Below are positions 24,383 through 32,836 of a stretch of 64,000 nucleotides of DNA, in pieces. Below the pieces are notes generated by a model. The model did not search any database and was not told where the DNA came from. It saw only the letters and a list, made by a program, of their open reading frames with translations. The stretch covers positions 930,001 through 994,000 of the forward strand of contig NZ_CP047028.1 in assembly GCF_009796865.1 (NCBI RefSeq), in the 5' to 3' direction. The first letter of the stretch is position 1; each line of letters begins with the position of its first letter. The translations under genes were made by a program, and so were the position numbers. Source of the stretch: Formosa sp. L2A11. GTDB taxonomy: Bacteria; Bacteroidota; Bacteroidia; Flavobacteriales; Flavobacteriaceae.

Positions 24383-25888
24383 TTATTTTAAAAAGTTAAT
24401 ATTTACGTCGTTTGCTTTTAAAAGCTCGTTCTCACTAGCTAAATCGTAAGCAGTTTCTTCAAACTCTGTTGTAATCGTTTTATCTGCTCCGTTTTCTAAC
24501 AAATACTTTAAAACAGCATCGTTTTTAGCAGACATTGCCGATTTTAATAAAGGCGTAATCCCTTCTTTATTTTTCGCATTGATATCTACTTTATATTGTT
24601 TTGCAAGTTTAAGTAATTCGAATCCTTTATGATCTAAAGCTAGGTGATATAATGTATTTCCGTCTAACTGCGCCTTAGAAACATCTAATCCCTTTGAAGA
24701 TAAAAGCTCAAGTTTAGAATTAAAATCGGCTTTGTTTCTAGGAGAAAAAGAGTTTATTAGATATACCGTTAAATTATTTCCGTTAGCATCTACAACATGT
24801 ACATCTGCTCCTTTTTCTATTAAGAAAGAAACCACATCTGTTGTGTTCTTTTTAACCGCTAAAGCTAAAGCAGACTCTCCTTTTTTGTTTGTTACATTAA
24901 TATTCTTCACTTCTTTTTGAAGTAAAGTAACAATGGCTAAATCATTTCTACCAGCTGCATTTAAAAAGGGCGTATTTCCATTTTCGTCGGCTTGATTTAC
25001 ATTTACACCTTTTGCTAAGAAGTAATTAATAACAGCTACATCTTTACTTTTTCCCGCTAAACCGTGTAAAGGGGTTAATCCGTTTTTAGTTGTTACATTT
25101 GCTTTAATGCCTTTCCCTTCTAAATATTTAAAAACATCTAAGCCATTAGAAGCGCCACGACCACCTGCACTGGCAAAGATCATAGCATTTCCACCTTCGT
25201 TATTTAGGTTTTTATAATCTACACCTTTAGCAATTAATTGATCTAACATATCTGTATTTCCAGACTTAGCTACATAATTAAAAATACCATTCCCATCTGC
25301 ATCTTTACTATTAAGATCTATGCCTTTAGATGTAAAATAATTAATTGTTGTAAAATCTTGAGCACGCTGAGAGACTAACAACAGTGCATTCGCACCATGA
25401 TGATCTAAATCTGTTAATTTTGCGCCGTTTGCTAAACATAAATCGTACACTTTAGTGTTATTCTGACCCGTTGCTGCTGCGAAATTTAAAACTGAATGAC
25501 CGTGATTATCTAAAACATCTATTTTTGCACCTTGTGTTAAAAGGTATTCCATTAATTCTACATTTCCTTTATTTGCTGCCCAAAAGATATATGTACGTCC
25601 GTCGTGAGTTAATTTGTTTACGTCGTTCCCCTCTTGTTTTAATAAATGTAATATTGTTGCATTAGGCACTTCTGCTAAAATAGCCATGGTAACAGCATCG
25701 AAACTTCTTTCGTTAAGTTGCGCTGGGTCATTTCCTTCTTTAATTTGCATATCAACCGTTTCTATAGAAGGTTTACTTCCCCAGAATTCACGATTAAAAA
25801 ACACATTAGAGTCTTGTTGTGCTTGAGCAAACGCTCCTAGAGCTAAAAATGCTCCTAAAATTCCATTTCTAAATACTGATTTTTTCAT
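24383..25888 (-). CDS. Exported ankyrin-repeat protein
   Basis: 501 residues with a signal peptide ('GILGAFLALGAFAQAQ', cleavage near 24). About twelve ankyrin repeats fill the rest, seen as recurring 'G-x-T-x-L-x-x-A' and 'L-L-x-x-G-A-x-V/I' units such as 'DGRTYIFWAANKGNVELMEYLL', 'NGNTPFLNAAGRNDLAIVTLL' and 'FLIEKGADVHVVDANGNNLT'. It is the second gene of the DUF6607-ankyrin-DUF2271-PepSY operon (3 bp after the first gene). Ankyrin proteins bind other proteins; the partner may be one of the operon products. No enzymatic domain seen. Confidence 0.88.
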   Translation of the reverse strand: MKKSVFRNGILGAFLALGAFAQAQQDSNVFFNREFWGSKPSIETVDMQIKEGNDPAQLNERSFDAVTMAILAEVPNATILHLLKQEGNDVNKLTHDGRTYIFWAANKGNVELMEYLLTQGAKIDVLDNHGHSVLNFAAATGQNNTKVYDLCLANGAKLTDLDHHGANALLLVSQRAQDFTTINYFTSKGIDLNSKDADGNGIFNYVAKSGNTDMLDQLIAKGVDYKNLNNEGGNAMIFASAGGRGASNGLDVFKYLEGKGIKANVTTKNGLTPLHGLAGKSKDVAVINYFLAKGVNVNQADENGNTPFLNAAGRNDLAIVTLLQKEVKNINVTNKKGESALALAVKKNTTDVVSFLIEKGADVHVVDANGNNLTVYLINSFSPRNKADFNSKLELLSSKGLDVSKAQLDGNTLYHLALDHKGFELLKLAKQYKVDINAKNKEGITPLLKSAMSAKNDAVLKYLLENGADKTITTEFEETAYDLASENELLKANDVNINFLK

Positions 25889-25890
25889 GT

Positions 25891-26802
25891 CTATTTTTTT
25901 ACAAAAGATTCTATCACTTCGTTAATTTCTGATTCATTCTGATACTCAGTATCAGAAAACAAATACTTATATAATTGTTTATTATCTACTTTTTCTTCTA
26001 AGTTTAAATCTTTATCTCTAGCAAAAATGGCATCCCATTTTGCACGAACTAAAGCCCATTTAGCACTTGTCTTTTTCCAATAATCTTGAGCAGCTATACA
26101 CTTACTGTCGTCTACCTTTGTATATGTATTGAATCCTTTTTCTTGTGCTATAACCACATCTTCTTTACCAGCTTCCCGAATTATTTTATCGTTATCTTGA
26201 TCGTGAATCCATCCTGTTTTAGTAATTTCCTGACGGTTACGTCTTAAAGTAATATTGTAATCGCTACGTTTTGTGTATTCTCTTCGTGGCAATGGAGCTG
26301 TTGTAGTATTTTCCCAATAGCTTTTACCGTCTACATGAACCCAAGATGAAGAACCTTCGTAACGCGGACTATCATCTACTTGAAATACTTTTTGAGACCA
26401 TTGTCCTTTTACTTCTGTTTTGGGAAGGCTTTTGTAACTCCATTCATTATCGCCATTATAGATATATAAATCTGTATTTTCGTATTCCCAATCTTGTCTC
26501 CAATGTTTAACAATATGTGGACTAGCAGGATTTCCTACAATTAACAAATGCTGTAAGACTATTTTATTATCAGCATCTTCGACCAACTCCACCCATTCTA
26601 ATCCTTTATCATGCTTTGTTTCTGAAGGCATGTAAGTAGAATCGTTTACATAATTAAATGTTTCAGCGAAATTAAAAGTCACTTCGTGGCAACCACACAT
26701 GTCTTTAATCGCTTTCTGGTCTTCCTTTTTATGCTCTTGTGCAAAGATTTTACTTGTACTAAACCCTAAAATACAAAGGGCAACTAGTATAATTCTTTTC
26801 AT
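25891..26802 (-). CDS. DUF6607 family exported protein
   Basis: 303 residues with a signal peptide ('VALCILGFSTSKIFAQ', cleavage near 22). The mature N-terminus has 'KDMCGCHEVTFNFAETF', a CGCxE-type motif that could bind heme or metal, and many tryptophans ('HWRQDWEYE', 'WVHVDGKSYWENTT'). This is the pattern of DUF6607, known only from Bacteroidota. It heads the operon that ends with a PepSY ferric-type reductase, and its promoter region is bracketed by a 13-bp inverted repeat. A role in iron or heme handling is inferred from this context only. Confidence 0.78.
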   Translation of the reverse strand: MKRIILVALCILGFSTSKIFAQEHKKEDQKAIKDMCGCHEVTFNFAETFNYVNDSTYMPSETKHDKGLEWVELVEDADNKIVLQHLLIVGNPASPHIVKHWRQDWEYENTDLYIYNGDNEWSYKSLPKTEVKGQWSQKVFQVDDSPRYEGSSSWVHVDGKSYWENTTTAPLPRREYTKRSDYNITLRRNRQEITKTGWIHDQDNDKIIREAGKEDVVIAQEKGFNTYTKVDDSKCIAAQDYWKKTSAKWALVRAKWDAIFARDKDLNLEEKVDNKQLYKYLFSDTEYQNESEINEVIESFVKK

Positions 26803-26837
26803 AGGTATTGGCTTGTTTTTTTACAAAATCACTAACC

Positions 26838-26905
26838 TTATTTAGACTCAATTAAAACAAGATTATATATTAGTGACAAATTTAAAAAAGAATGAGTCTA
26901 AATAA
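26838..26905. promoter_or_regulatory. 13-bp perfect inverted repeat bracketing the operon promoter
   Basis: TTATTTAGACTCA (26838-26850) and TGAGTCTAAATAA (26893-26905), arms identical, spacer 42 bp. The region lies 35-103 bp upstream of the operon's first start codon. On the minus strand the spacer contains TTTG and TAATCTTG, a weak promoter match. Arms are probably binding sites for a metal-responsive repressor (inference). Confidence 0.55.
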
Positions 26906-26963
26906 AAATTATATTTTACTTTTTTTTACTCTGTAAATCAATGAAACATAAGAATAACTCACA

Positions 26964-26995
26964 AAAAAACCATTGAATAGAAATTCAATGGTTTT
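26964..26995 (-). terminator. Terminator of the carbonic anhydrase gene
   Basis: AACCATTGAAT (26968-26978), loop of 4, ATTCAATGGTT (26983-26993). On the minus strand it is followed by a run of seven T. Confidence 0.88.
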
Positions 26996-27028
26996 AAAAT
27001 ATTTAAACTGAAATTTAGTTCTGAAATA

Positions 27029-27655
27029 TTAATCTAAATGATAGATCTCCATAATATTATCAAGAATGTGCTCAAAATCGATCTTTAAATCGATTAGTTT
27101 ACCTGTATGCATATCAAAAATCCATCCATGGACTTTAAGTCCTCTATTACGAATCGCTTTTTGTACTGCAGATGTTTTAATTAAGTTAACACATTGTTCC
27201 TGAACATTAAGTTCGATTAATCTGTCGTATCTTTTTTCTTCATCTTTAATGGCATTTAATTCATCTGCATGAATACGATATACATCTCTAATGTTTCTTA
27301 ACCATGGATTTAATAAACCTAAATCTGCAGATTGCATTGCTGCATGTACACCACCACAACCGTAATGACCACAAACAACAACATGACTCACCTTTAAATG
27401 ATCTACAGCATAATCTACAACAGACATCACATTTAAGTCGGTATTTGGCACCATATTGGCAATGTTTCTGTGTACAAAAGCTTGCCCTAATTCTAATCCC
27501 ATTAATCCTTCTGCATCTACACGACTATCTGAACAACCTATGTATAAAAATTCTGGAGTTTGCCCATGGCGTAAATCTTCAAAGTAGTTTTCATTACTTG
27601 CTAATTTATCTTTAACCCACTTCTCGTTATTCTTAAAAACGTTTTTTAATATCAT
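27029..27655 (-). CDS. Beta-class carbonic anhydrase
   Basis: 208 residues, the size of E. coli Can. Zinc ligands are complete: Cys41 ('GCSDSRVD'), His97 and Cys100 ('VCGHYGCGGV'), with the catalytic dyad Asp43-Arg45. It interconverts CO2 and bicarbonate in the cytoplasm; no signal peptide is present. The gene is monocistronic, with its own terminator at 26964-26995 and 314 bp of upstream DNA. Flavobacterial homologues are often next to SulP transporters; none is present here. Confidence 0.95.
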   Translation of the reverse strand: MILKNVFKNNEKWVKDKLASNENYFEDLRHGQTPEFLYIGCSDSRVDAEGLMGLELGQAFVHRNIANMVPNTDLNVMSVVDYAVDHLKVSHVVVCGHYGCGGVHAAMQSADLGLLNPWLRNIRDVYRIHADELNAIKDEEKRYDRLIELNVQEQCVNLIKTSAVQKAIRNRGLKVHGWIFDMHTGKLIDLKIDFEHILDNIMEIYHLD

Positions 27656-27969
27656 AATCTTGACTTTAACTGTTTTTTATATTGTTTTTTATTTCAACTT
27701 AAACACACCTATAAATAGCTATACACATATTTAGTTGATTATAAATCGGAGACCTTTTTTTTTAAGTACCAGATTTTATTTTGACCGACTTAACAGCCTT
27801 TTTAATCTATATTTATTTTGAAAATTCTAAAACATTGTCCTATACATGCTCAATACTATTAAAAGTAAACACATTAGAAGACTTTCTCTCTTAAAAACAT
27901 ATTAAAAGTAACTCCTTTTAGGTTTGAAAGATTGAAAAACTCAGTTTAATTTAGGACAAATTTGAATTG
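27656..27969. other. 314-bp intergenic region upstream of the carbonic anhydrase
   Basis: AT-rich; presumably holds the carbonic anhydrase promoter and the 3' end of the next minus-strand transcript. I find no consensus -7 element, hairpin terminator or coding sequence that I would defend. Confidence 0.4.
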
Positions 27970-28266
27970 TTAGGCAACACCTTCTGGTGGCGGAGAAACA
28001 TTCTCTAGATCTGATTGAGAATAGGTGTTTAAATAAAAATTATAGGAATTATCGGTCTCTAAAAGACTAAAAACATAACTTAAATCGCCATGTTCGTTTA
28101 ACTCGAAACTAATTAACTTAACCGTTTCCTTACTATTTTCTTCTTCTGCTAAATTATAAAACATAGATACATCTGTGTTTTTTTCAAGCATAGTTATAAG
28201 TGCTGGTGCTGAAATAAACAACACAAAAATCATAGAAAAGAATAAGGATGTTAACGTTTTAGGCAT
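27970..28266 (-). CDS. Small exported or membrane-anchored protein, unknown
   Basis: 98 residues. One N-terminal hydrophobic segment ('LTSLFFSMIFVLFISAPALI', about 4-23) serves as signal or anchor, followed by a soluble domain of about 70 residues with an acidic patch ('NLAEEENSKETVKLI') and a C-terminus ending 'VSPPPEGVA'. No known family. It lies 38 bp after batE on the same strand, so it may be the last gene of the bat transcript or have its own weak promoter in that gap. Confidence 0.7.
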   Translation of the reverse strand: MPKTLTSLFFSMIFVLFISAPALITMLEKNTDVSMFYNLAEEENSKETVKLISFELNEHGDLSYVFSLLETDNSYNFYLNTYSQSDLENVSPPPEGVA

Positions 28267-28304
28267 TAATTATTGAGTAAAATATAAGTTTACGGTAAAA
28301 GTAG

Positions 28305-29057
28305 TTATAAAACTTTAATATCTGAGCTAGAAATCCAACCTGTTTTTCCATCAGACAATTTAATTTTTTTCCAATTATTTACAGTATCTAATACTTGTAC
28401 TTTAGTTCCTTCGTGTAAAACAAAAGCTTCTTGACTACTTAAATTAGGTTCGCTTTTAACTTCACTTTCATGCACAAATACAATTGCAGGATTATCTTTT
28501 AATTTTAAATTGTAATTATGAAATGCAAAAAACAATGTTAGAAAGCCCAGACCTAAAACAATTACACTTGTTGTAAAAGCAATACGTTTTCTTGTTGTAT
28601 ATTCTGAAAAATAATAACTTATAAATAATACTACAAAAATTAAAAACAGTATTACGGTTGTTATTGCCCAACCATCGAAAGTTAAAACACTTGTAATATT
28701 TTTTAAAACTTTAGATAAGCCTACTTCAGGAACCACATCTATAGCATCTATAGTCATGTTTCTAGCATAAGAAATATTGTTTTTAATATCCTTATCGTTT
28801 GGAGCTAACTGTAAGGCTTTTTCAAAATAATACACACTAGGACCAACATGGTTTAGCTTATAATGTGCATTCCCTAAATTAAAAAACAGCTCGCTAGAAT
28901 GCATACCATCATCTAAAATAGATTGATATTTATCTATAGCTTCAGCATATTTCCCGTTATTATAAAGCGTATTTGCTTGCTCGAAAATTGCATTATTATC
29001 TTGAGCAAATGTTAAACTGCCTAACAACATTATTAGTATATATAAAACTGCTTTCAT
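28305..29057 (-). CDS. batE: BatE-like protein: TPR plus SH3 domain
   Basis: About 250 residues from the ATG at 29057, chosen because it begins the signal peptide 'MKAVLYILIMLLGSLTFAQ' and sits just after the batD stop; an earlier ATG at 29078 would lie within batD. TPR units (about residues 20-95, 'YNNGKYAEAIDKYQSIL' and 'GNAHYKLNHVGPSVYYFEKAL') are followed by two TM helices and a C-terminal bacterial SH3 domain ('PNLSSQEAFVLHEGTKVQVL'). Last member of the bat operon. Bat proteins have been linked to aerotolerance and envelope stress; molecular role unresolved. Confidence 0.88.
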   Translation of the reverse strand: MKAVLYILIMLLGSLTFAQDNNAIFEQANTLYNNGKYAEAIDKYQSILDDGMHSSELFFNLGNAHYKLNHVGPSVYYFEKALQLAPNDKDIKNNISYARNMTIDAIDVVPEVGLSKVLKNITSVLTFDGWAITTVILFLIFVVLFISYYFSEYTTRKRIAFTTSVIVLGLGFLTLFFAFHNYNLKLKDNPAIVFVHESEVKSEPNLSSQEAFVLHEGTKVQVLDTVNNWKKIKLSDGKTGWISSSDIKVL

Positions 29058-29058
29058 T

Positions 29059-30831
29059 TTAACGTATTTGTTTATCAATTAATGAAATAGTGCTTGCGGC
29101 CTTATCAAAATCTTGTTGCATAGTAACTTGTGTTAATGGCGTATAACGTGCCAATTCACAACTTTCTAATAAAGATGCAAATTCTGAAACTACTGCTGGC
29201 TCTACTTCCTTATTCTTGAGTAACTCTTGTATTCTATCTTTACTTAACTCGCCAGTTTCAATATTTAACTTCGCTTTTAAATAATTATGTAATGCTTTCT
29301 CTAAAGCTACATAAAAGGCTTCTTTTTTACCTAATGCTTTTTTAGCTTCACTTAAATATTTCTTAGCTAACTTATCTGCTTTTCGTATTTTATTTCCTGT
29401 AACATCTGCGTCTCTAACTGCTTTTTGTTTTCTAAATACCATTGCTAACGGAATCATTAAAAACGGTACTAATAAAGATCCCCAAAACAATTTGGTCTTA
29501 AAGAAATATGATGATGTATTAGACTCTAGATTGGTTTTTGTTTTAATAAAAGCAAAGTGATCTTTATTTAAAACAACAGGTTGCTTTTCTCCTCCAGAAG
29601 CAGATGGTTGCGTACTTGCAACAGTACTATTTGGCCCCTGAGTAACATCTACAATAATTTCGTCTGAAGACAGACGCTTATAAGATTCTGTTTTTAGATC
29701 AAAATAAGAAAAAGAAATACTTGGTATTGGATATTTTCCTTTAAACTGAGGCACTACCGTATAACTATCTGAAATACGACCTTGCATTCCGTTTAAATTT
29801 GTTCTTACATTTTCGTTATGTTCTGGCTCGTAAACTTCAAGAGAACTTGGTAAAACCACTTTAGGTAATTCGAATAATTTTAAATTTCCATTACCAGAAA
29901 CCTCAACATTTAAATCTAAAGATTCTGATGCTTCTAATTTGGTTTTAGAGGTACTTACTTTAAATTTAAAATCTCCTACAGCTCCAGTAAAATCGTCTGG
30001 TTTACCTTTTTCTGGAAGTTGTTTAACATTAATAGTACGCTCTCCTGCAGAAACTGTTTTATGAACTTGTGTCATTAATCTGCCTCCAAAAATATCACGT
30101 CTATTTGTTGCCACATCTACAGTAAGATCTAAGCTTAAAGGTTCAATTTTAAGTTTTCCTGTTTTTTGAGGATATAATACTGTTTTACGTAATACCAAGT
30201 AGCGATAAGGTTCTCCTTCGTAAGTTCCATTCTGTACTTTTAATCCTTTAATATCTATATTCTGACTCCAGAAATCGCTGTATTTCGGACTGTTTATTTC
30301 ACGCCATTGGCTTACACCGGTAGTTGTAGATACGTATAATTTGTACACCACTGTAATGGCTTCATTTAAATACGGACTTGCCTTAGAAACCTCAGCAACT
30401 AAATGAATGTTCTCTGATGCAACAAAATCTGCATTATTACCATCTTTGGGTTTACTAACCGCAGAGGTTACTGTAATTTTTATTGGTGTGGTTTTATAAA
30501 CTTCACCCTCTATCTCTATTGTCGCTTGATTTAACGTGAAACTCCCCTTACTTTTTGGTGATAAGAAATAAGAATATGTTTTTTTATATTGAGATACACC
30601 GTTTACCCACGATTTACTAACCGATTGATTTGGCCCACCTACAACAGTGAAACTTGAAAAATTTGGCGGATTAAAATTATCGCCATCTTTATTCATTACA
30701 AAATCTACTCGTAATCGTTCATTAATACCCAGCTTAGTTTTACTCACCTTAGCTTCAAACTTAACCTGTGCAAAGGTTACGCTAGAGACCAGTAAAACTA
30801 AAACTATAACTATGTGTTTAATACTTTTCAT
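29059..30831 (-). CDS. batD: BatD family protein
   Basis: 590 residues. A signal peptide ('VLVLLVSSVTFAQ', cleavage near 21) leads to a long periplasmic region of Ig-like beta domains starting 'VKFEAKVSKTKLGINERLRV'. The region includes the BatD landmark 'VYKLYVSTTTGVSQW'. One TM helix lies at about 440-460 ('LLVPFLMIPLAMVF'), followed by a cytoplasmic helical tail ('ALHNYLKAKLNIETGELSKD'). Position 23 bp after batC and 1 bp before the batE start fits the standard operon. It probably scaffolds the BatA/BatB VWA proteins at the inner membrane (inference from the family). Confidence 0.93.
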   Translation of the reverse strand: MKSIKHIVIVLVLLVSSVTFAQVKFEAKVSKTKLGINERLRVDFVMNKDGDNFNPPNFSSFTVVGGPNQSVSKSWVNGVSQYKKTYSYFLSPKSKGSFTLNQATIEIEGEVYKTTPIKITVTSAVSKPKDGNNADFVASENIHLVAEVSKASPYLNEAITVVYKLYVSTTTGVSQWREINSPKYSDFWSQNIDIKGLKVQNGTYEGEPYRYLVLRKTVLYPQKTGKLKIEPLSLDLTVDVATNRRDIFGGRLMTQVHKTVSAGERTINVKQLPEKGKPDDFTGAVGDFKFKVSTSKTKLEASESLDLNVEVSGNGNLKLFELPKVVLPSSLEVYEPEHNENVRTNLNGMQGRISDSYTVVPQFKGKYPIPSISFSYFDLKTESYKRLSSDEIIVDVTQGPNSTVASTQPSASGGEKQPVVLNKDHFAFIKTKTNLESNTSSYFFKTKLFWGSLLVPFLMIPLAMVFRKQKAVRDADVTGNKIRKADKLAKKYLSEAKKALGKKEAFYVALEKALHNYLKAKLNIETGELSKDRIQELLKNKEVEPAVVSEFASLLESCELARYTPLTQVTMQQDFDKAASTISLIDKQIR

Positions 30832-30854
30832 TTTAAATTCATTCTAAAAACAAA

Positions 30855-31799
30855 CTACCAATCTTTATCGGTTTTAATACGTTCACCTTTTTGTTTCTCA
30901 GCATTCATCTTTTCTTGAACTTTCTGTTCTTGATTGTTCATCGCCTCTAACAAGTTTTTAATTTGTTGTGGAGACATTTGGCCTTGTTGTGGCTTAGACT
31001 CTTGTGGCTGTTCTTTTTTATCCTGATCGCCTTTGCCTTGATCTTTCTTATCGTCTTTAGGCTTACCATCTTCATTTTCTTTCTGGTCGCCTTTATCTTT
31101 ATCTTGGTCCCCTTCGTCTTTTTTATCCTGATCTTTTTTATCGCCTTCGTCTTTCTTATCTTGATCTTTTTGGTCCTGATCTTTATTATCCTTGTTCTGG
31201 TCCTTATTCTGATCTTTGTTATCTTGATCTTTATTCTGATCCTTGTTTTGATCTTTATTGTCTTTATTATCTTGGTTTTGCTGTTCTTGCTCTTTAGCAC
31301 ATTCTTTAGCTAATCCAAAATTGTAACGTGTTTCTTCGTCTGACGGATCGTTTCTTAGTGCATTCTTATAAACCTCTACCGCTTCTTTACACTTCTTATT
31401 CTGCATTAAAATATTTCCAATATTATGAAAAGCTTTATGTTTCTCTGCACGATCGGTTGCCTTAGTTGCAGCTTCTTGTAAACGATATAAAGACTCTTCG
31501 TAATTCCCTTTTTTGAAATACGACGTTCCTAAATTATAAATTCCAGAAACGTTAGATTGTTCTTCAGAAATTGCTTTTCTGTACGCCATCTCTGCAGCAA
31601 CATAGTCATCTCCCTGAATTTTCTCGTTACCTTCAAAAACAAAATTATTAGATTGTCTTTGGGTTTCAAGAGCAGCTTCATCATCTTCTTGTGCAAAAGC
31701 AGAAAACGAGAATAAAGTGATAAAAATTAATACGATACTTTTCATAACAAACATTCCAAAGTCTCCGAATATTAATGATTTTTTAGCGTTATCTATCAT
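30855..31799 (-). CDS. batC: BatC-like TPR protein with an Asp/Lys/Gln-rich low-complexity tail
   Basis: 314 residues from ATG 31799, which overlaps the batB stop (ATGA). An internal ATG at 31745 begins a better-shaped signal peptide ('MKSIVLIFITLFSFSAFAQ') and may be the real start. TPR repeats span about 50-165 ('GIYNLGTSYFKKGNYEESLY' and 'AFHNIGNILMQNKKCKEAVE'). Residues about 170-270 are a repetitive run of K, D, Q and N, then a helical end ('QIKNLLEAMNNQEQKVQEKM'). The repetitive stretch creates long open frames on both strands that are not genes. The tail may be a disordered linker or a region prone to repeat-number change. Confidence 0.9.
   Translation of the reverse strand: MIDNAKKSLIFGDFGMFVMKSIVLIFITLFSFSAFAQEDDEAALETQRQSNNFVFEGNEKIQGDDYVAAEMAYRKAISEEQSNVSGIYNLGTSYFKKGNYEESLYRLQEAATKATDRAEKHKAFHNIGNILMQNKKCKEAVEVYKNALRNDPSDEETRYNFGLAKECAKEQEQQNQDNKDNKDQNKDQNKDQDNKDQNKDQNKDNKDQDQKDQDKKDEGDKKDQDKKDEGDQDKDKGDQKENEDGKPKDDKKDQGKGDQDKKEQPQESKPQQGQMSPQQIKNLLEAMNNQEQKVQEKMNAEKQKGERIKTDKDW
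30990..31290. repeat. Low-complexity tract in batC encoding KDQ/NKD repeats
   Basis: About 300 bp of imperfect 6-18-bp units (on the minus strand, repeats of AA(T/C)AA(A/G)GATCA(A/G)). They encode alternating Asp, Lys, Gln and Asn. Internal redundancy makes it liable to slippage. Confidence 0.7.
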
Positions 31800-32833
31800 A
31801 AGTTTTCGTTAAATAAGTTCAACTTCGTTAACCATCCTGTCTTACGATCTAGTAAGAAAATATCTATAAATAACAATAAAATTGCAAGCCCAATAAACCA
31901 CTGAAATTGGTCTTTAAAATCAGCAAATTGTTTCGCTTCAAATTCTGTTTTATCCATACCGTTAAGAATGTCTCGAATTTGAGTTACAACTTCACTTGTT
32001 TGTTTACCATTTATATATACTCCATTGGCTTCGTTCGCAATATTCTGAAGTGTTTCTTCATTTAATCGTGTAATTACTGTCTCGCCATTGCTATCTTTTT
32101 TATAATTTATAACAACACCATTTCTCTTTTCAGGAATGGGACCTCCTTTTACATCTCCTACACCAATAGTAAAAATTCTTATACCTTCTTCAGCCGCTTC
32201 TTCTGCAACTTGAGCGGAAACTTCGCTATGATCTTCCCCATCTGAAATAATGATAAGCACACGGTTGGTTTGCTCTGAATCGTCATAATAGGTTTTAGCC
32301 AAATTAATAGCTTCGTTTATAGCAGTTCCTTGAGACGACATCATGTCTGTATTCATATTCTGAAGAAACATTTTTGCCGAAGCATAATCGGTAGTAATTG
32401 GCAATTGCGGAAAAGCTTTCCCTGCATAAGCAATAATACCAACACGATCGCTAGCCAGATTATTAATAATTTGTGTGACTAATTGTTTTGCTTTTTCTAG
32501 TCTGTTAGGCGCTATATCTTCGGCCAACATACTTTTAGAAACATCTACAGCGAAAACAATATCTACACCTTCACGCTTAACGGTTTCTAACTTGGTTCCT
32601 ACTTTAGGGTTAACCAATGCAATTGCCAAAGAAGCAAAAGCCAAGCAAAGAACTACCACTTTTAAAACCGACTTAAATACCGAACGATTGGGACTTAAAC
32701 GCTTTAAAAGTGCTTTATCTGCGAATTTTTTTTGAGTATGGCGTTTCCAAATTTGGAGCACGGAATAGATGATGATAATCACCGGAATGACACACAATGC
32801 CCAAAACCATATTTTTTCTTCTAATTGAAACAT
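31796..32833 (-). CDS. batB: BatB, membrane-anchored VWA-domain protein
   Basis: 345 residues. Two N-terminal TM helices (about 8-28 and 56-76) and one C-terminal TM helix flank a von Willebrand A domain. Its MIDAS motif is 'AVDVSKSM' with Asp97, Ser99 and Ser101, and 'IIISDGEDHSE' supplies the fourth ligand region. It shares the same architecture as BatA next door, a tandem duplication. It is spaced 3 bp from batA and overlaps the batC start. VWA domains bind protein partners through Mg2+. Confidence 0.94.
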   Translation of the reverse strand: MFQLEEKIWFWALCVIPVIIIIYSVLQIWKRHTQKKFADKALLKRLSPNRSVFKSVLKVVVLCLAFASLAIALVNPKVGTKLETVKREGVDIVFAVDVSKSMLAEDIAPNRLEKAKQLVTQIINNLASDRVGIIAYAGKAFPQLPITTDYASAKMFLQNMNTDMMSSQGTAINEAINLAKTYYDDSEQTNRVLIIISDGEDHSEVSAQVAEEAAEEGIRIFTIGVGDVKGGPIPEKRNGVVINYKKDSNGETVITRLNEETLQNIANEANGVYINGKQTSEVVTQIRDILNGMDKTEFEAKQFADFKDQFQWFIGLAILLLFIDIFLLDRKTGWLTKLNLFNENL

Positions 32834-32836
32834 CTA

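Noticed and set aside
30947-31313. Long open frames on both strands within batC
   Set aside because: They result from the low-complexity KDQ/NKD tract; composition is unnatural (Lys/Ile or Phe/Leu/Ile only).
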